Shown: positions 40,501 to 55,500, counted from the stretch's first letter. The stretch is 64,000 bases of DNA from Ovis canadensis (GCF_042477335.2 NC_091246.1:210799501-210863500), one strand, 5' to 3'. The notes: generated by a model not told the origin, from the letters alone. A program made the numbers and translations.

Positions 40501-43500
40501 GTGCCAAGAGTCACGCTCTAGCCCGCTCCTGATGGTCCCTCACTCTGGGAAAAGGGATCACACCCTGCAAAGATCATGGAGCAGCTTGTCTCCCAGGGCT
40601 GTGCTTGCGAGTGCTGTTCATGCAGCACAAAGAAGCAGGTGTCAAAGCCCAATGGCTAACCATATTTCTTCCTCTTGTTAAAGCCTATACAAGACCTATA
40701 CAGCTTTAAATAGTGTAGCCTGAGAGAGGAGGCAAAAAAAAACCACCTCAGTTTAAAAACTTCTGCAATTACTTCCAATCAGTGATAGCTACACCAAGAG
40801 GAAAAATGTTCATAAATATTTTGCCTAATGGTATGTTTTCAGTAAAATTTTATGAATTCACTTATTACATACTAATAGTACTGCACTGCCCAAGTAAAGG
40901 ACTTCTAAATGAATGACATAAACAAAATATTATGAAGTGTTGCATCTTAAATTGGTTAAATTAATTTATATATTTTCATAAAAATGATTTGTGAATAACA
41001 GTCCCTAAGTGTCCTTTTCTCCTTTAAAATTGTTTCAGTATTGCAATCATATTTATTGAACTCATATAGAATAAATTGCAGCTTTTTTGATATATGTGTA
41101 ATTCAGACTTGCTTATCCCTAAATAATTCTAAGTATTTTTTAATGTTATGTGGTTATTAACCATCATTTAAAACAATGCATGGCACAGCTTGTGGAATTA
41201 TATAAAATATTTCACAATATTATACTTTATAAATCTAAGTATATATCAAATTATTATCAAGTTATTCTCGAGAAACAAATTTTTGGAGAGAAAAATAAAT
41301 ACAAAAGCAGCACCTACTCTCATAAAGCTCACTGTCACAGATAATATAATACACTACTTCAAAATTAAAATACTATTACAAAAAATAACATTAACTCAAC
41401 TTTTACTTGTACCTATAGTATAGTTGGTTTGCTATATTGTATGTCATTGCCTGCGGGTTTTTTTTTTTTAGTTCAAGATGAGCCTTACAAGCATACCTGC
41501 CCTTTCACCCACACCTAGGTGGTAAAAAAACAGCCAGAACCAAACCAAACCAAACCAAACCAAAAACCCCAAGGTTTAAAACAAAAATTGAATATATTCA
41601 TCAATATCAGCACTAACAAGGTCAAACAAGCACAAAGAAAATCATCTCTAAGCTTTCAATTACCTAGATGGTATAATCTCCTGAAGGTAAATATTAGTTG
41701 ACTTGTCTATTAGAAAAACAGTAGATAAGCAAAGTTTCTGCAAACTGAATTTAATTTGAGGTTAGCAATTAGCTAAGACCAGGAAGAATATTGAGGACAA
41801 CTAAAAAGACCAGCTGTAACTTTCATTGCCCTTTTCCTATTCATTTTTTGTTATTCTCATATGGGGACAAAAACATATTATTACATCATTATGTAAAACA
41901 TATAGAAAATAATTTATTGAAAGACTAGTCTTATTTATCTTACAAAAATTACTTTCTCAAAGATGCCCAAAATGAGTAGAATATATCTATTCATATAATT
42001 ATTTTTCAAATTAAAAAAAAATTTGCTTGAGGCCATCAAAACCAATTATTCTTTGGTAAATACAGTTCTGTGTGGGTATAAATTGCTCAGTCGTGTCTGA
42101 TTCTTTGCAAGCCCATGGACTGTAGCCTGTCAGGCTCCTCTGTCCATGGAATTTCCTAGGCAAGCGTACTGAAGTGGGTTGCCATTTCCTTCTCCAGGTG
42201 GTCTTCCCCACCCAGGGATCGAACCCAGGTCTTCTATATTGTAGGTAGACACTTCACTGGCTGAGCCATCAGGGAAGCCCAAAATAAATAAAACTCTAGA
42301 CATTAAATTCAAGTTTAAACTTTAAAAAATGTCTTACAAAATTTACTCCATCTTCAAACTCAAATCACCTCAAGACTTCAAATTACTAAAAAAAAAATCC
42401 CAAAATCTATCTGATCAGATTTTATCTAACTGTATTTGTTTACAAACCCTGAAGTAGAAGTTACTGATTTTAAAATACTGAAGGTTTAAATAAAATAATA
42501 TTTATTGTGCATAATAATATTGTGCAAAAATGATATTCCTCAAAAATAAGGTTTAAATACTGAACTTTAAAAAAAAAGGAGAGAATCATGATTGGTGACC
42601 CCCAAGCAAGACACATCTAAAAAATGAGACCACAAACATAGCTGAACAAGATCATGAATCACATGTTTGGGACAGGCATGTACTACTTAACTGCTAGCAG
42701 AAAGGGAGGTTAGGGCTCCATGTTCCCTCTAACTACAGGGATTGTAGCTGAAAAAACAAAAATATAGAAACCAGAAGCAGCAAATGCCTTCGGTCAATAA
42801 ATGCCTTCCTTTATCTATCTTTCCCTACTGGTGCCAGTCACACATGGCTGTAGAATTCCTCAGAATGGAGGTGGGGGTGGAGGGAGATCTGGTTACTGGA
42901 GAAGGATGCGAGAGGGATGAGGAGAGCGGTGTTCAGTTGGAGGACTGAGAGAAGGGAAAGACACAGTGCTTTGGGCACATCATTAAATTAGTCTCTGTCT
43001 TGGTACATGTTGCTGGTAACAAAAATGCATATAGCTGCATGTAGGGCCTTCTTATCTTTTCTTTCATTCACCATGAATGCAAAGTCAGCAGCCTATTTTT
43101 AATTCATTAAATTTAATTTAATTCATTAAAAATAGTCCATTTTCTTTATTAGCCCATTTTCTTTCTGTCTTTTATTCCCTCCTTTTTTCATTTACTCAAT
43201 TATTTATTCAATGTTGAGCCTGGAACCATGCCAGACACAGGAGATGCAAAGGTACCCAAGACAGGCATTACCTGGTCTCACGGAGCTTAGAATCTAACAG
43301 GGAGGAAACTGACAACTACACTGCAGTGTGTAAGTGGTAGTAAGAGGCAGACAGTGTCTAAACCAAATCAGAGGTCTCGCAAAGTACTTCTGCAAAGGCC
43401 TCAGGTCTCAAGTCCTGCAGGATGAGCAGGAGGCAGCTCCAAGCGCAGTGGAGGGCACAGACAGAGCAAAGGGAGGTGCCAGTGGCTCTCAGTGCTGGTG

Positions 43501-46500
43501 GTGCTTCCCTCTGGGAGGCATTTCAGGGGGAGCTGGGAATACTCTGGGCTGTCACAGTGAGGAGGAAGGGGCATTACCGGTATTTACGAGGAGGGAAGCC
43601 ATAAATACTAGATGCCCTGCAAGCATGGAACAATGCCACAGAATTAACAACCAAAGTCCCATGTCACACGTGAATTTGTAATGTCCTTATATGGAAAATC
43701 ATACAGCTGGGAATTTCTGTTTATAACAATCTGAGTTTCAAACTCAATAACTCCATTTTACATATAAGCACAAAGTATTTCTGTGTAATTCTGATATTCA
43801 ATGACTATTCCAGGAATGCTATTTACTTACCAGAAATTGAGGGAAGCCTGCACTTAATTCTGTTCAACCTTTACCAAGAATTACTCATTACATTGAGAAA
43901 TCATTTCACCAATGGAAAATCAGCTTGAATTATAAAAAAAATTTGCCAATACCAAAACTGGTAGCCTCAGTGTGCCCTCTGTCACATGCAAGTAAATGGT
44001 AAGAGTTTTGAAACTGCTTTTAACAGAATTAAGAACTAAATACTAATAATGAAAAGAAATGAAAGGCTGAAATTTCACTGAGCTTCATTAACACAGATTG
44101 TGTTAAAATATTTCAATTGCTTGTCTTTCAGAGTTATTTAAAATACAGCACAATGAGAATCTATAATGTAAAAAGTCAAATGTAAAAATCATTTTATTAC
44201 TACCTAACCCCATGCTACAAGGCAGAGAATAATTTTGTCACTATAGTTACAAATCAGAGTCATTAAATTTGCAAGAATTTTGCACTTATTCATTTTCTTT
44301 TCTTTGGTAATATATAAATTGTATCAGCACATTATTCCTACTTCATTTAAGGTTATTTCACTTTTATTAGTTACTATATAGAAGTATGTGTTTTGTCTGT
44401 TATTATGTGTCATAGTATGTTTTAATTCTGGGTCCACTCATATTTCTTTCTTTTTCCTGTAAAAATGACTTCTGATCTCCTTTTTCTTAAATCCAAGGTT
44501 CTTATTGTAAGTAGGTGTAGGATTTGACTATTTTTTCATCGTGTCTTTTAATACAGTTTTTAAATGGCCAACCACTTAAAAATGAAAACATATACATTAA
44601 AATATCATAAATTACTTTTGGCTATTTCTCCCTCATATTAGGTGATAGGGCATTAAAATCACTATAATGGGGGGGTGTAGGTAAGTTATATTATTTATGA
44701 ATTTCATTTGGGATAGTAAAGATAATGTTATAAATTATTTGTTAGAAGATACAGGTATTGGGGCTGAAAGGACTGGGCACTGCTGCCTGAGTGGAAGAGA
44801 TGACAGTGCAGATATGATTAGTAAGTGTGGCTGGTACTTTGGAGCTTAGGGGACAGGCCAGAGGTAAGGTTGGGGAAAGTTTTTCACTAAGCAGGATATA
44901 ACCCAGTAGTGACTCGTGAAATCAATTCACTGGGTTACTACCAGTATTTCTAAAGGACAGGAAGAGAGGGAGGAAGAGGGGAGAGGAGAGGTCAGAGGGA
45001 ATCTTATTCAACTGGGGGGGGGGGGGGAATTTATTTTTTTTTCCAATGCTTCATAGATGACCCTGAAACAGCACTGTCTAATGGAAAAACAATACGAGCT
45101 ACAAATATAAAATTTTCTAGTAACCACATTTTTTTAAAAAGTAAAAAGAAAATGGTGAAATAAACTAATGTTAGCATCTTTTATTTATTTTTTTGTACTA
45201 AGTCTTTGAAGTCCAGCATGTATTTTTATCTTTATAGTGCATCTCCATTTGGATTAACATTTGGAGCGTTCAATAGCTTCATCTGGCTAGTGGTCACCGC
45301 ATGGAACAGCACAGCTCTATACATCCAGGTTCGTTAATCAATGACCAAAGGAAACATTTTTAAAGAAATTAGGTTTCAGTTAAGTACTGGCGCAGAAGTC
45401 ATACGCTTGATATCCCCATTCTAAAGAACAGTTAAATTTAGTAATATCTTGAGAAATTTACAGAAGCCCTTAGCTTAAGAACAAAACAGAAAGTATGTGG
45501 TTCAGGTTCCAATACAAAATTTCTCTATACCAGATACGCTATCACTAACACAATCTTACCATGAGTATTAATATTCAATGGTACTGTATCATATGGTTGT
45601 TCATGTTTCTGCTCATGTATTTTTTAAGCCTGGCTTAATTTTTATTCAAAAAATTGAGATATATGAGAAGGTTTAACCATCAGGAGTTCTAAAGAATGCA
45701 TTCCTCTTCACTGATACTTCAGTAGTCCCAATGGACATGATTATAGAACTTACAGGTGTCAGTTCAGCCTGTTCTTCTGTGAAGTCAATATGACGCTTGG
45801 CCTGCTTGCTGGGACATCTCAGAGAAATAGCATGCTGTGAAAATGCAGGAAGGAAGAAAATGATAGGTAAAGGAGGTGGAAAAGGGCAGTTCTCATTACC
45901 ATGCAGGAAGAGAAAAGATCACTGAAATGAACTGTTGAAACAAAATAGTAATGAAAAGTTGCATGCACCTCATTGTATTGTGCAAAAATAGAAAAGGTAA
46001 GAACCTGATGATTCTAACCCTTTACAATTTAAAGGTAACCTCACTCTTCTGGACAGTAGAGCTCTATGGCAGAACTACCCAGAAATACCTTGTCCAGTAC
46101 CAATTCATACTTCTGAACTTCAAATGGGCCTTAACTGCTGTTTGGCAGTACTCACTCTCTTCTCTCCTCTCTATCATTCCCTCTAAGCTTGTTCTAAGTA
46201 GTTTCCAAGTTCTTCAAGTTTCTGGTTTCACTCTTTCACCTCTTCATATGCCCTCACTTCCCTCCATTACTAAGGAAACCACACCGATCTATCATGACAA
46301 TCTTCATCTCTAAAAGGTATCCTACAGCTATGTCCATATTCTCATCCTTCTCTCCAGTTCCATGAGTTAATACCTGCTTCTCCCCTCCAAAGCTACACCA
46401 TGTCCTAGATCCCACTCATTCCCCCTCTAATATCCCAGTCTCTGACACTCAACTGGTCCAGCTTATTGGGGGTGGGAAGGACAGAAAAATATTCTTTTGG

Positions 46501-49500
46501 GTACCCTCCTCTTGTTAAATTATTATTTTCTACTTTATACTGCCAAGTTTCCTGAATTCAGCTGCAGTGTACCTCTTGCACTTATAATTCCCTGCAATCT
46601 ACCATCCACCTTTCTCCTCCAAAGTCTTCATCCTTTGAGTTGCAATGCATCCTGTAATTCATTCTTAAAGTCATCAATGACCTTTTAACCAACGTTTCTG
46701 TCTTTCCTCTCATAGTACTTGCCTTACTGTACTAAAACTGCTTTGGTTGTCTGTTCTGACATCCCTCTCGCCATACAATAAATTATAATCTCATAAAGAC
46801 ATTGTGTATTATGTTCACAGTTTTATCCCTTACAGCCCAGGTACTCCAGCATTTATGGAATGTATGAATAGCTATTCATGCCACAGGCTTGGCCAGACTA
46901 AGAGTGATTTTGCTTTCCTCTCTCTAAATTTTCTCATTCAACATATTCTTTAACACTGTGTCAGTCACCACATCAATGTGAGGCCTACCGAATCTATATT
47001 GCCAATATCCTCATTCTTAGGAAATGAGTACTTTAAGTATTAACAGCTAAAAGGGCATGAAAATGCAACCAACTCTCAACTGGTTCAGGGGAAAAAAAAA
47101 TATATATATATATATATACATAAAATAATACAGTAAATGTCGCAAAATGTTAAATTACTGAACATGAGTAAGAGTTTCATGAGTTCTTTATACTATTTTT
47201 TCAAATTTTTCTAAGTTTGACATTATCTCAAAATAAAAAGTTAAAAAATAAATCTATTCTCACTAGGCTCAGTCTCACACAAGCTCCCGTCATATTTCCA
47301 AATGCTTACTGGCTAGTTAAAAAAAAAATCATTATCTAAGGTGTTCAACAAGAGATGGCTATGTGCCATGTTAAACAGTATGATGGAACATTATTAGTTA
47401 TTGAAATTCAACACATCCTTACCAAAAATGAATATGCACATGGGAAGTATCAAAGACAATGTGGACCAATTTTTAAATCTTTACTGAATTTTACTTTTTT
47501 TTTTTTTTTTTTGGCTAGGAGGTATATCTTAGCTGCCCAGCCAGGGATAGAACTTGTACCCCTTGCACTGGATGGTGAAATCTTAACCGCTGAACCACGA
47601 GGGAAGGCCCCAGTTTTTACTTTTTCTTTATCACTACTTTCATAAATCTAAAATCTGTGTTTAAAACACATATGTGAATGTGAAGGTCAACTCACATAAA
47701 ATTTGCTCTATACCGTCTCAGTTTCAAAAAGTTTCATTTGTTACAAAGCTATCATGTTCTCTATCAATCTCTCAAAAACTCCACAAATCTCTGCAAAGTA
47801 AGTTATGAATCACTACTTTCTTGAACTGAACCTATAACATGTACCATTTATGAGCCAGAATCTTGTTGGGGAGGATGTGTAGAAAAGCAGTGATCTGAAA
47901 TATGAGCCAAAATCAAGAAATGAATGACCTCCTATCAGAGTCATGGTTACAAAATACAACATTTTCTTTTGGTAGCTAACACTTTAAATAATAACTGGAA
48001 GAAGGTGGAGGTTTGTGAACACATATTAATGTTTCAATAAAACAGATTTACATCCATCTTATACTGAGGTTATGTGCTCTTCACAAATATTAAAAATAAA
48101 TACAGCATGACGGTTACAAATCCAGACCTTTATGGGGTGGCCAGAGTGCCTGGGTTCAAGCCCCAGCTCAGTATTTCCTGGCAATATGACTCTGGGCTTA
48201 TTATTTAACGTGTTTCCTCATGTGTAAAATGGTGTAAAGATAGCATTTATCTCCAAATGTTACTATAAAAATTAAAGGAGAAACAATAACACTATTATTA
48301 GAAGAAGAATGGGAAACCACCAGCCATCATTTGAATTTTATTTAAACCTCAATTCATTTAGATTACAGCTAGCTTACGGTTGTTAAAATTTTAACATATT
48401 CAGGAATATACTAAAACACCACCAGATGGGGATGTTACTACATAAATCTCTTTGCCTTTTTTCTACTGCCCATGTAGTTCTGTCTCTAGGCTTGGATCCG
48501 AGACGCACTGGCTGGTCTAGCCTTGTCTAGATTCTCCTTCAATTTTATGATGAAGTAGCAAGGTAATGCTAATGCTGTAGGAGCTGTACAACCAGACTGC
48601 CTGGGTTCAAATCCTCGGGAAAGTTACCTAGTCACTTTCTGCTTTAGTTTCCTTCATTGTAAAATAGTGGTGAAAGTGAAAGAAAGCGAAAGTCTCTCAG
48701 TCGTGTCCGGCTCTTTGCAACCCCGTGGACTGTAGCCCACCAGGCTCCTCCGTCCATGGGATTCTCCAGGAAAGAATACTGGAGTGGGTTGCCATTTCCT
48801 TCTCCAGGGGATCTTCCTGACCCAGGGATCGAACCCAGGTCTCCCGCATTGCAAGCAGATGCTTTAACCTCTGAGCCACCAGGGAATGGTACCTATTCTC
48901 AAGGCTCTATACAAACTCAGTGTTAAGACATGTAAAGCACCATGCCCAGCACAGAATAAGCAATAACACAGTAGCTGATATTATTTTCTATTTCCCCTCC
49001 TCTTCTCTTTATTCCTCTCCTAGATATTTAACTGGCCATTATATAGCCAGTATAAGGTTCTTTACCAGCTCTCCCAACACAAAACAAAACAGACTTAAAA
49101 CCAAATAAAAATGCTTTTTCGCTTTTAGGTATCTAAGAAATCCACAAAACAAGGATCACGGCATATATGCCAGTGTTGACTGGGTGGTGTGTTTGTACCT
49201 ATCCCTCTATTACCTTCTTAGGCCAGTGAAATCTAGAATTAAAACACCAAGTTGGTACATGTGGATAAATTTTCAGTGAGATGCAGCAACATAGCCATTA
49301 AAATTTTAGGAGAAACGTAGTTGTAATAACTAGTAACTCCAATCTTTCAGATACGCAGGCCTCTTAAAATTTCAGAAAGCCCTGAGCTCCCATCTAGTTA
49401 TTATCTCAGAGCAAAAAGTTGCTTTCTGAGAATAACTGGGACCTCAATGCCAATGTCACCTGTTATTACAACAAACACAACTGCTGTTTTCTTTCCAATA

Positions 49501-52500
49501 TCTCAAGATTTCTGCACACATTTATTCTTGAAATAGTTCTGGGAAGTGAAGGAAGTAAAGGAATTACACTGAAGCTATCATATGCTATGCTGCATATCAC
49601 ATTATTAACATACTGGTATAGCCACAGAGATTTCATTTAAAAAAAAACTCTATACACATGAGGGGGAAAAAAACCCCACAGCATTGAAAAGCTTTAGTAG
49701 CTCAAATATTTAGGAATTCTTCCTATCAAAATATTTACAATACATCATCAAATATTCTTAAAGATTCAGCAAAACTTTTTGAACCTACCATAAGCTTCAG
49801 TATATGTTTCTAAAAGCATTTTTATTTTAAAAATATATTTTTGTGTATAAGATTCCAAATTCAGAGGAACTGTTAGTTTAAATCCCACCAGAAAATAAAT
49901 ATATAGGTATATTATAGCACTAACCTTTCATCAGTAAACCCTACTTTATATAAAACTTATAACATGCAATTACTATTTAAATTTGCAAACTGCTGTCTTA
50001 TTAAAAAGTATTGTTTTATCTTTTAATGTGAATAAAAGTGCCAGTAAGTCAACTGTAACATTTATTTCACGTTGCTATAGAGTCTTTATTAGAATTTACT
50101 TCAGCTACAATGAATTCTAAATTTAAAAACAGCAAATGAACACTACTGATGGATTTCATAAGAATACTAACATTATTCTGTAATTCATTTTTATGTTTAT
50201 CCATAAACTCATATTTTTATGCTAAATCAAACATTCAGGAAATAATCATTTTTGATGATCAGCTTCACTTTATTTTTAAGATACTGATAAAAGCTGGGAG
50301 GCAAATGTTATAGTTTTGGAATTCAAAAACAGACTTCCCAGTTATTTGACCTACTTAATCCCCTCTTTGGAATAATGCCCCTACCAAAGGGATAGTTGGA
50401 GGCTTAAATGAAATAACATATGTGAAGTGCCTGAAAGCACAGTATTTCAACAAAAGTCAAGAAAGAGGAAGGCAAGAGAAAAAGACTTACTCTTCCTGAT
50501 GTGAAATTATACTATGCCTAGCCCTGTTGGCTTCAGAGAGCAAGGAGGTAGAAAGAAAAGCTATACAATTACTTTGTTTTCAGATGGGCGGTTTGAATAC
50601 CCACATCCCCAAGATACAATAGTACCAATCTCAAATTGATTTTTCTAACTGGTATTAGTGTCACTAAACTTCAGTGAGAGTAACTATTCTGTCCTAGGTT
50701 TCTTTAGAACAGGCATAATTACTGCCTCTAAAGAACTTAGAGGTGTCTAAAAAAAAGTTTCACTGTCAGATTTTCATATGCTACTTCATCTGAAGCACTC
50801 TGTCTGACCATCTTGAAGGAAAACTGCTGATAATTTTAGAGTACAGAACTTCTAGACAAAGATGGATTGAACACATGCATATATTTAAATGCTTGTTCAA
50901 ATATCTGATTGCTTCTCTTTTGAGCCAAATAATGTTCTAGGTGCTAAAGATACATTAGGAATCATAGAAAATTTTTGAAAATTCCTCTCCTCATGGAGCT
51001 TACATTCAAGTGGAAAAGACAGACAAGCAAAATTTTTACAGTAAAACGAAGTCAAATATATAGTATTCTAAATGGTGATAAACAGAAAAATAAAGCAGAA
51101 AAGGGAGATAACAGGCTTTCCTTGGGGTCCAGTGGCTGGAAATCCACCTGCCAAGGCAGGGAACACAGACTCGGTCCCTGGTCTGGGAAGATCCCACACA
51201 CTGTGGGGCAGTTAAGCCCTCCACAACTCCTGAGCCCCGTGCCTAGAGCCTGTGCTCTGAGTCACCGCAATGACAAGGCAACACACCACAACAAAGAGGA
51301 GCCCCTGCTTGCTCCAACTAGAGAACAGACGAGCACAGCAACGAAGACCCCGTGCAGCCATAAATAAATGAAAAAATTTTTAAGAAAAGGGAGGTAAGTA
51401 CTCACAGGACGGAGGAAGAAGAATTCATTTAAAACAGGGTGATCACAGAAGGCCTCACTGGAAAAGCGACACGTGAGCAAACTCCTGAAGGCAGTAAAGG
51501 GGTACTGTCCTGAGGAAGCGTATCCAGGCGGGGGGTGGGGGGTGGGGGAGGGCAGATAAAAGGGCTCTGAAGCAGGCTCTGACTACTGGCCAAGAACTGA
51601 CAGAGCAAGAGAGGGAGGGAAGAAAGGAATGCTGGGGCAAGCCACAGAAAGCAGATCTGTTAAGGCCCTGCAAGGATTTGGGTTTGAAAACAGGTAAGAT
51701 ACAAAGCCTTTGGGTTTGAAAACAGGAGGGGCAAGATCTGACTTACCTTTAATAGGACCACTCAGGGCTGCCATGGGGATAACAGACTGTTAAAGGAATG
51801 GTGAACACAGAAGACTAGTCGTGTGTCTCAAGACGATGTTGGCTTGATGGCAGTGAAGGTGGTGGGAAGTGATCAAGTCTGGATATATTCTGAAGTTAGG
51901 GCAACAAAACTGGCTGTGGGATTGGAAGGAGGATGAGGAATAAAAGAGATAAAGACTCCAAGCATTTTGCTGATAAACTGGAAGGACATAATAGCCATTA
52001 ACTGAGATGGAGAAGACTGTGGGAGGAATAAGTTTGGGAGAAAAGATCAGGACTTCAGTTTTAGACCAGTTAAATCTGAGTTACTTTTCAGATGACCAAA
52101 TAGATTAGAAAGAGGATGCATGAGCCTGGAGTTCAGGGAGAGACACTGGCTAAAGAAACCTGTATTCCCTTGAATCTAAAGATGATTTAATGCCAGTCCT
52201 TTCTTGATCTTTATCAGAAACTGTCAACAGACAGCTTTGCACAACCCGGTGTTACTGCCATATTGCTGACAGTGAGTGATAGATGCTAATGGACTTTTGA
52301 ACATGGCTTCTCAACCTTGATGGTATTTTGGGTCAGATAATTTTGTTGTGGGGGCTGTCCTACTGTAGGATTTTAGCAGCACCCCTGGCCTCTACTTACC
52401 AGACATCAGTACCACCCTTCTATCACTGATGACCAAAAGTGTCTCCAGACGTTTCTGAGTGTCTCCTGGGGGACAAACTAGGTTCTAGTTGAGAACCATT

Positions 52501-55500
52501 GTTATACAGGGATTAGGATGTAAGGGGGGTTAGTGTACCTTAAATAAATGAGATGGGGATTAAAACTGGGGAGTTGTCAGTGTGTAAGATCACCAAAGGA
52601 GTAGACAGAGAGAAGGGCAATCTGATGCCTGCACCCTGGGGCACTCTACGGCTAAGAGACCACAGGCAGGAGCAGACTGTGAATGGCCAATGAGGCAGTT
52701 CTACTCCCTCCACAAATCCCGCTAAAACAAAGAAAAAGGATTTTGTTGTTGCTGTTGTGTTAAAGACAAACTCATGAGAAGACATGGCAAAAATCTGGAA
52801 GCTAGAAGCATCTGGTTGAGTGTACACAACTCAGCATGCCCAAGGAAAGCTGAATGCTAAGCCAAAACTGGAGAAAAGCAGAGAAGCACCCCAATTTACA
52901 TTTTGTAACCTCAAAGCGAAGCAGCAGAAGTGAAGGTGGGACTAAAAGCAGGACTGGCTGAAAGCATATTTAAGAAAGCAGTTAACTCCCAGATTTTTCC
53001 TGCCACCAGCAGTGGTCTCAGGTTCAGACTGATAACTCATTCATAGGACCAAGAGACCACAGCTTGGCACCAGGCTCACTTAGTTCTGCAGAAAGACAAT
53101 GTGCTAGCATGCAGCAATGCTGTCTTCAGAAGGGATTTACACAACCCACCAGGGGCCTTTATGGACCCACCACTGTAAGAGAAAGAGATCATGTGACTAA
53201 GCACAGGCATCACCCTGGCCTAGGGAAACTTCACACTCCACAGGAAGCAGCCGTGCATTTTGACAGCCAATGTGTGTAGATTCCAGAGTTGCTGGAGGCA
53301 CATGTTCATGCTCACTTATAAGAGTCACAAACTGCACACCATGATCAAGCACAGTGTCTTTTCATAGGCTTCTAGAGTTCACTCACAGTCTTCCTGGTCC
53401 ATATGCAATCACCAATCAGGGTCAATTTACAATAAACAATATTACTGGGATACATTCTATATTTATTAATCAAGTTTCTAGTAAAAGAATGCCAGGAAAA
53501 GGAAAATCCAAGGTTATTTCCCATGGAAAAAAAAAGGCTCAGATCTGCTATTGTTAAACCTTTCTATTTAACACAGTGATTCTCAAATGGGGGCAATTTT
53601 GCCTCCAGGGAACACGTACCAATGTCTGGAGACTTTATAATTAGAGGGATGTATGCAGTTATGGCAGGCTTCCCTGGTGGCTCAGAAGGTAAAGCATCTA
53701 TTTGCCTGCAATGTGAGAGACCTGGGTTTGATCCCTGGGGTGGGAAGACCCCCTGGAGGAGGGCATGGCAACCCACTCCAGTGTTCTCGCCTGGAGAATC
53801 CCCATGGAACGAGGAACCTGGCAGGCTACAGTCTGTGGGGCTGCAAAGAGTTGGACACAACTGAGCTTCTAAGCACAGCTCAGCACAGCATATGCAGTTA
53901 TGACACCTAGCAGATAGGTGCCAGGATGCTGCTAAACATTCTACAAATGCACAGGAGAGCTCCCTACCACAAATTATCTGGCCCAGCACGTGAATAGTGA
54001 TGATGGGTGAGAAACTCTGACCTGGTATGATTAAGTGGAAGGTCGTGTTGAGGACCATTCCATATCCCATGCCTTCTTTCCCAATGGGCTGTAAAGCCCT
54101 GACAACAAAGTGCATGCCCTCCAGGCAGGGGACTGGAAGAGTCTTCCGTGGAGCAGCTTACCCACCTGAGAGAAAAGACCTAAGAAGGATGATACTAGAA
54201 TAAAGATTTCAAAAGACTAAAAAGAATTTTAAGAAGATGAAATAGATAAACACCAATTTTAGTCAAACCAAATAAAAGATTTAATCAGCTGGGAGAAAGT
54301 TTGGAGTTGAAATAGTAATAAGCATACAAAAAACTATTTTAAATTTTAAAGAATTCCAGGAAAAGCAAAATGTAATGTCTCCAAAAGGAAATGTAATAAA
54401 AGTATATTCAGTTTAGTAGTGAACTGCAAGTATACAGGTCATGATAATATAAACACTGAATAGTTACCCAACCAAAATAAATTGGAAGGGGAGGGGAGAA
54501 AAGAGGGGAACTGTCTAAGGAGCGCTATATCCTAATTAGGTATATCCTCATTTTCCAGAGTGAGAAGCCAGTAACACAAACAACTGAAGAAAAAAAAAAA
54601 AATCAAGATACAGCAATATATCTGTAGATTTAATGATACGTAAATACACCACGAATCAGCTAAAAGAGTAGAAAGCGCTTATCCCAGGAGCAGAATACAG
54701 CGCATGTGTGTGCCATATGCAGCGGGTTGGTTTTTTTTTTTTTTTTGGTAACAAAGTCTCTTTAGAACTTCATGACTCTTTAACTCCATGCATGAAAAAC
54801 TAAAGTATTTTTTTTAAACTGTATTTGAGTCTGGTGACAATTTAATACATGGGGTTGGGATCTAGTAAGCCTCCTTCTGTTTTCTTGGCTTGAATCTCAA
54901 CAGACTAGATCCAGAAAAAAAGTATACTGAAACAAGTTCCAGATTTGTTAAACTACTTTTCTACCCATCTTGGCAAGGCAAAAAAACAGGCTGATGGAAA
55001 AAACTTTATCTCCTTTCCTTGTTTTTTCCTGGATTACTCACCAAACTTTACATTAGGTCTTATCTTAAATTATTGTATCATTGTACACTGGCATCCTTGC
55101 CCATGGATACCACTCGATACCATGTGAAGTGTTTGCTAGGAGAAGACTTCACTTTTTACTTTATTTGCTCTTCAACTGTTACTTATAATGAATGTGCTTT
55201 TACTGAGGGAACTTTTATAATGAATGTATTTTACAGATGGAAACATACACCAAGATTCTTAATTAGCTCATAATCTGCCCTCATGCCTCTTGACCCAACT
55301 CAAAATAATATGACTGAAAAGAAAGAACATACAAAACACAGAATAAACAAGAAAGCACATCTCTAATAAAATATTACTCATATCCCAAAAGGTAAGTCTA
55401 AAAGATATAAGTGACACATGCTAAGGAGCTGGTGCTAAAAATAATGCTCAGGTTTCACAATGGAGAAAGCAGTTTTCTACAGAATATAAACCATTTAGGA

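Larger units (their letters stand above)
50890..52930 (-). mobile_element. Long L2 LINE, antisense, interrupted twice
   Basis: Reverse L2 order: gttctaggtgctaaagatac, cctctcctcatggagcttac, tctgacttacctttaatagg-accactcagggctgccatg, ccattaactgagatggagaa-gactgtgggagg, ctggagttcagggagagaca, cctggggcactctacggcta. A CHR SINE (51108-51385) and a MER5-type element (52290-52505) are inserted. The several minus open frames here are L2 remnants. Confidence 0.7.

Noticed and set aside
43831..43880. gtaagt donor at 43825-43830 with nearby AG sites
   Set aside because: The required phase hits TAA at once or gives a 17-nt exon; no pyrimidine tract.
50491..50545. gtaagt donor near 50490 with upstream acceptors in the large intron
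   Set aside because: Both acceptor choices reach an in-frame stop within a few codons in the required phase 0.
51036..51774. Several minus open frames of 60-73 codons
   Set aside because: They fall in the L2 and CHR repeat nest and have no conserved protein features.
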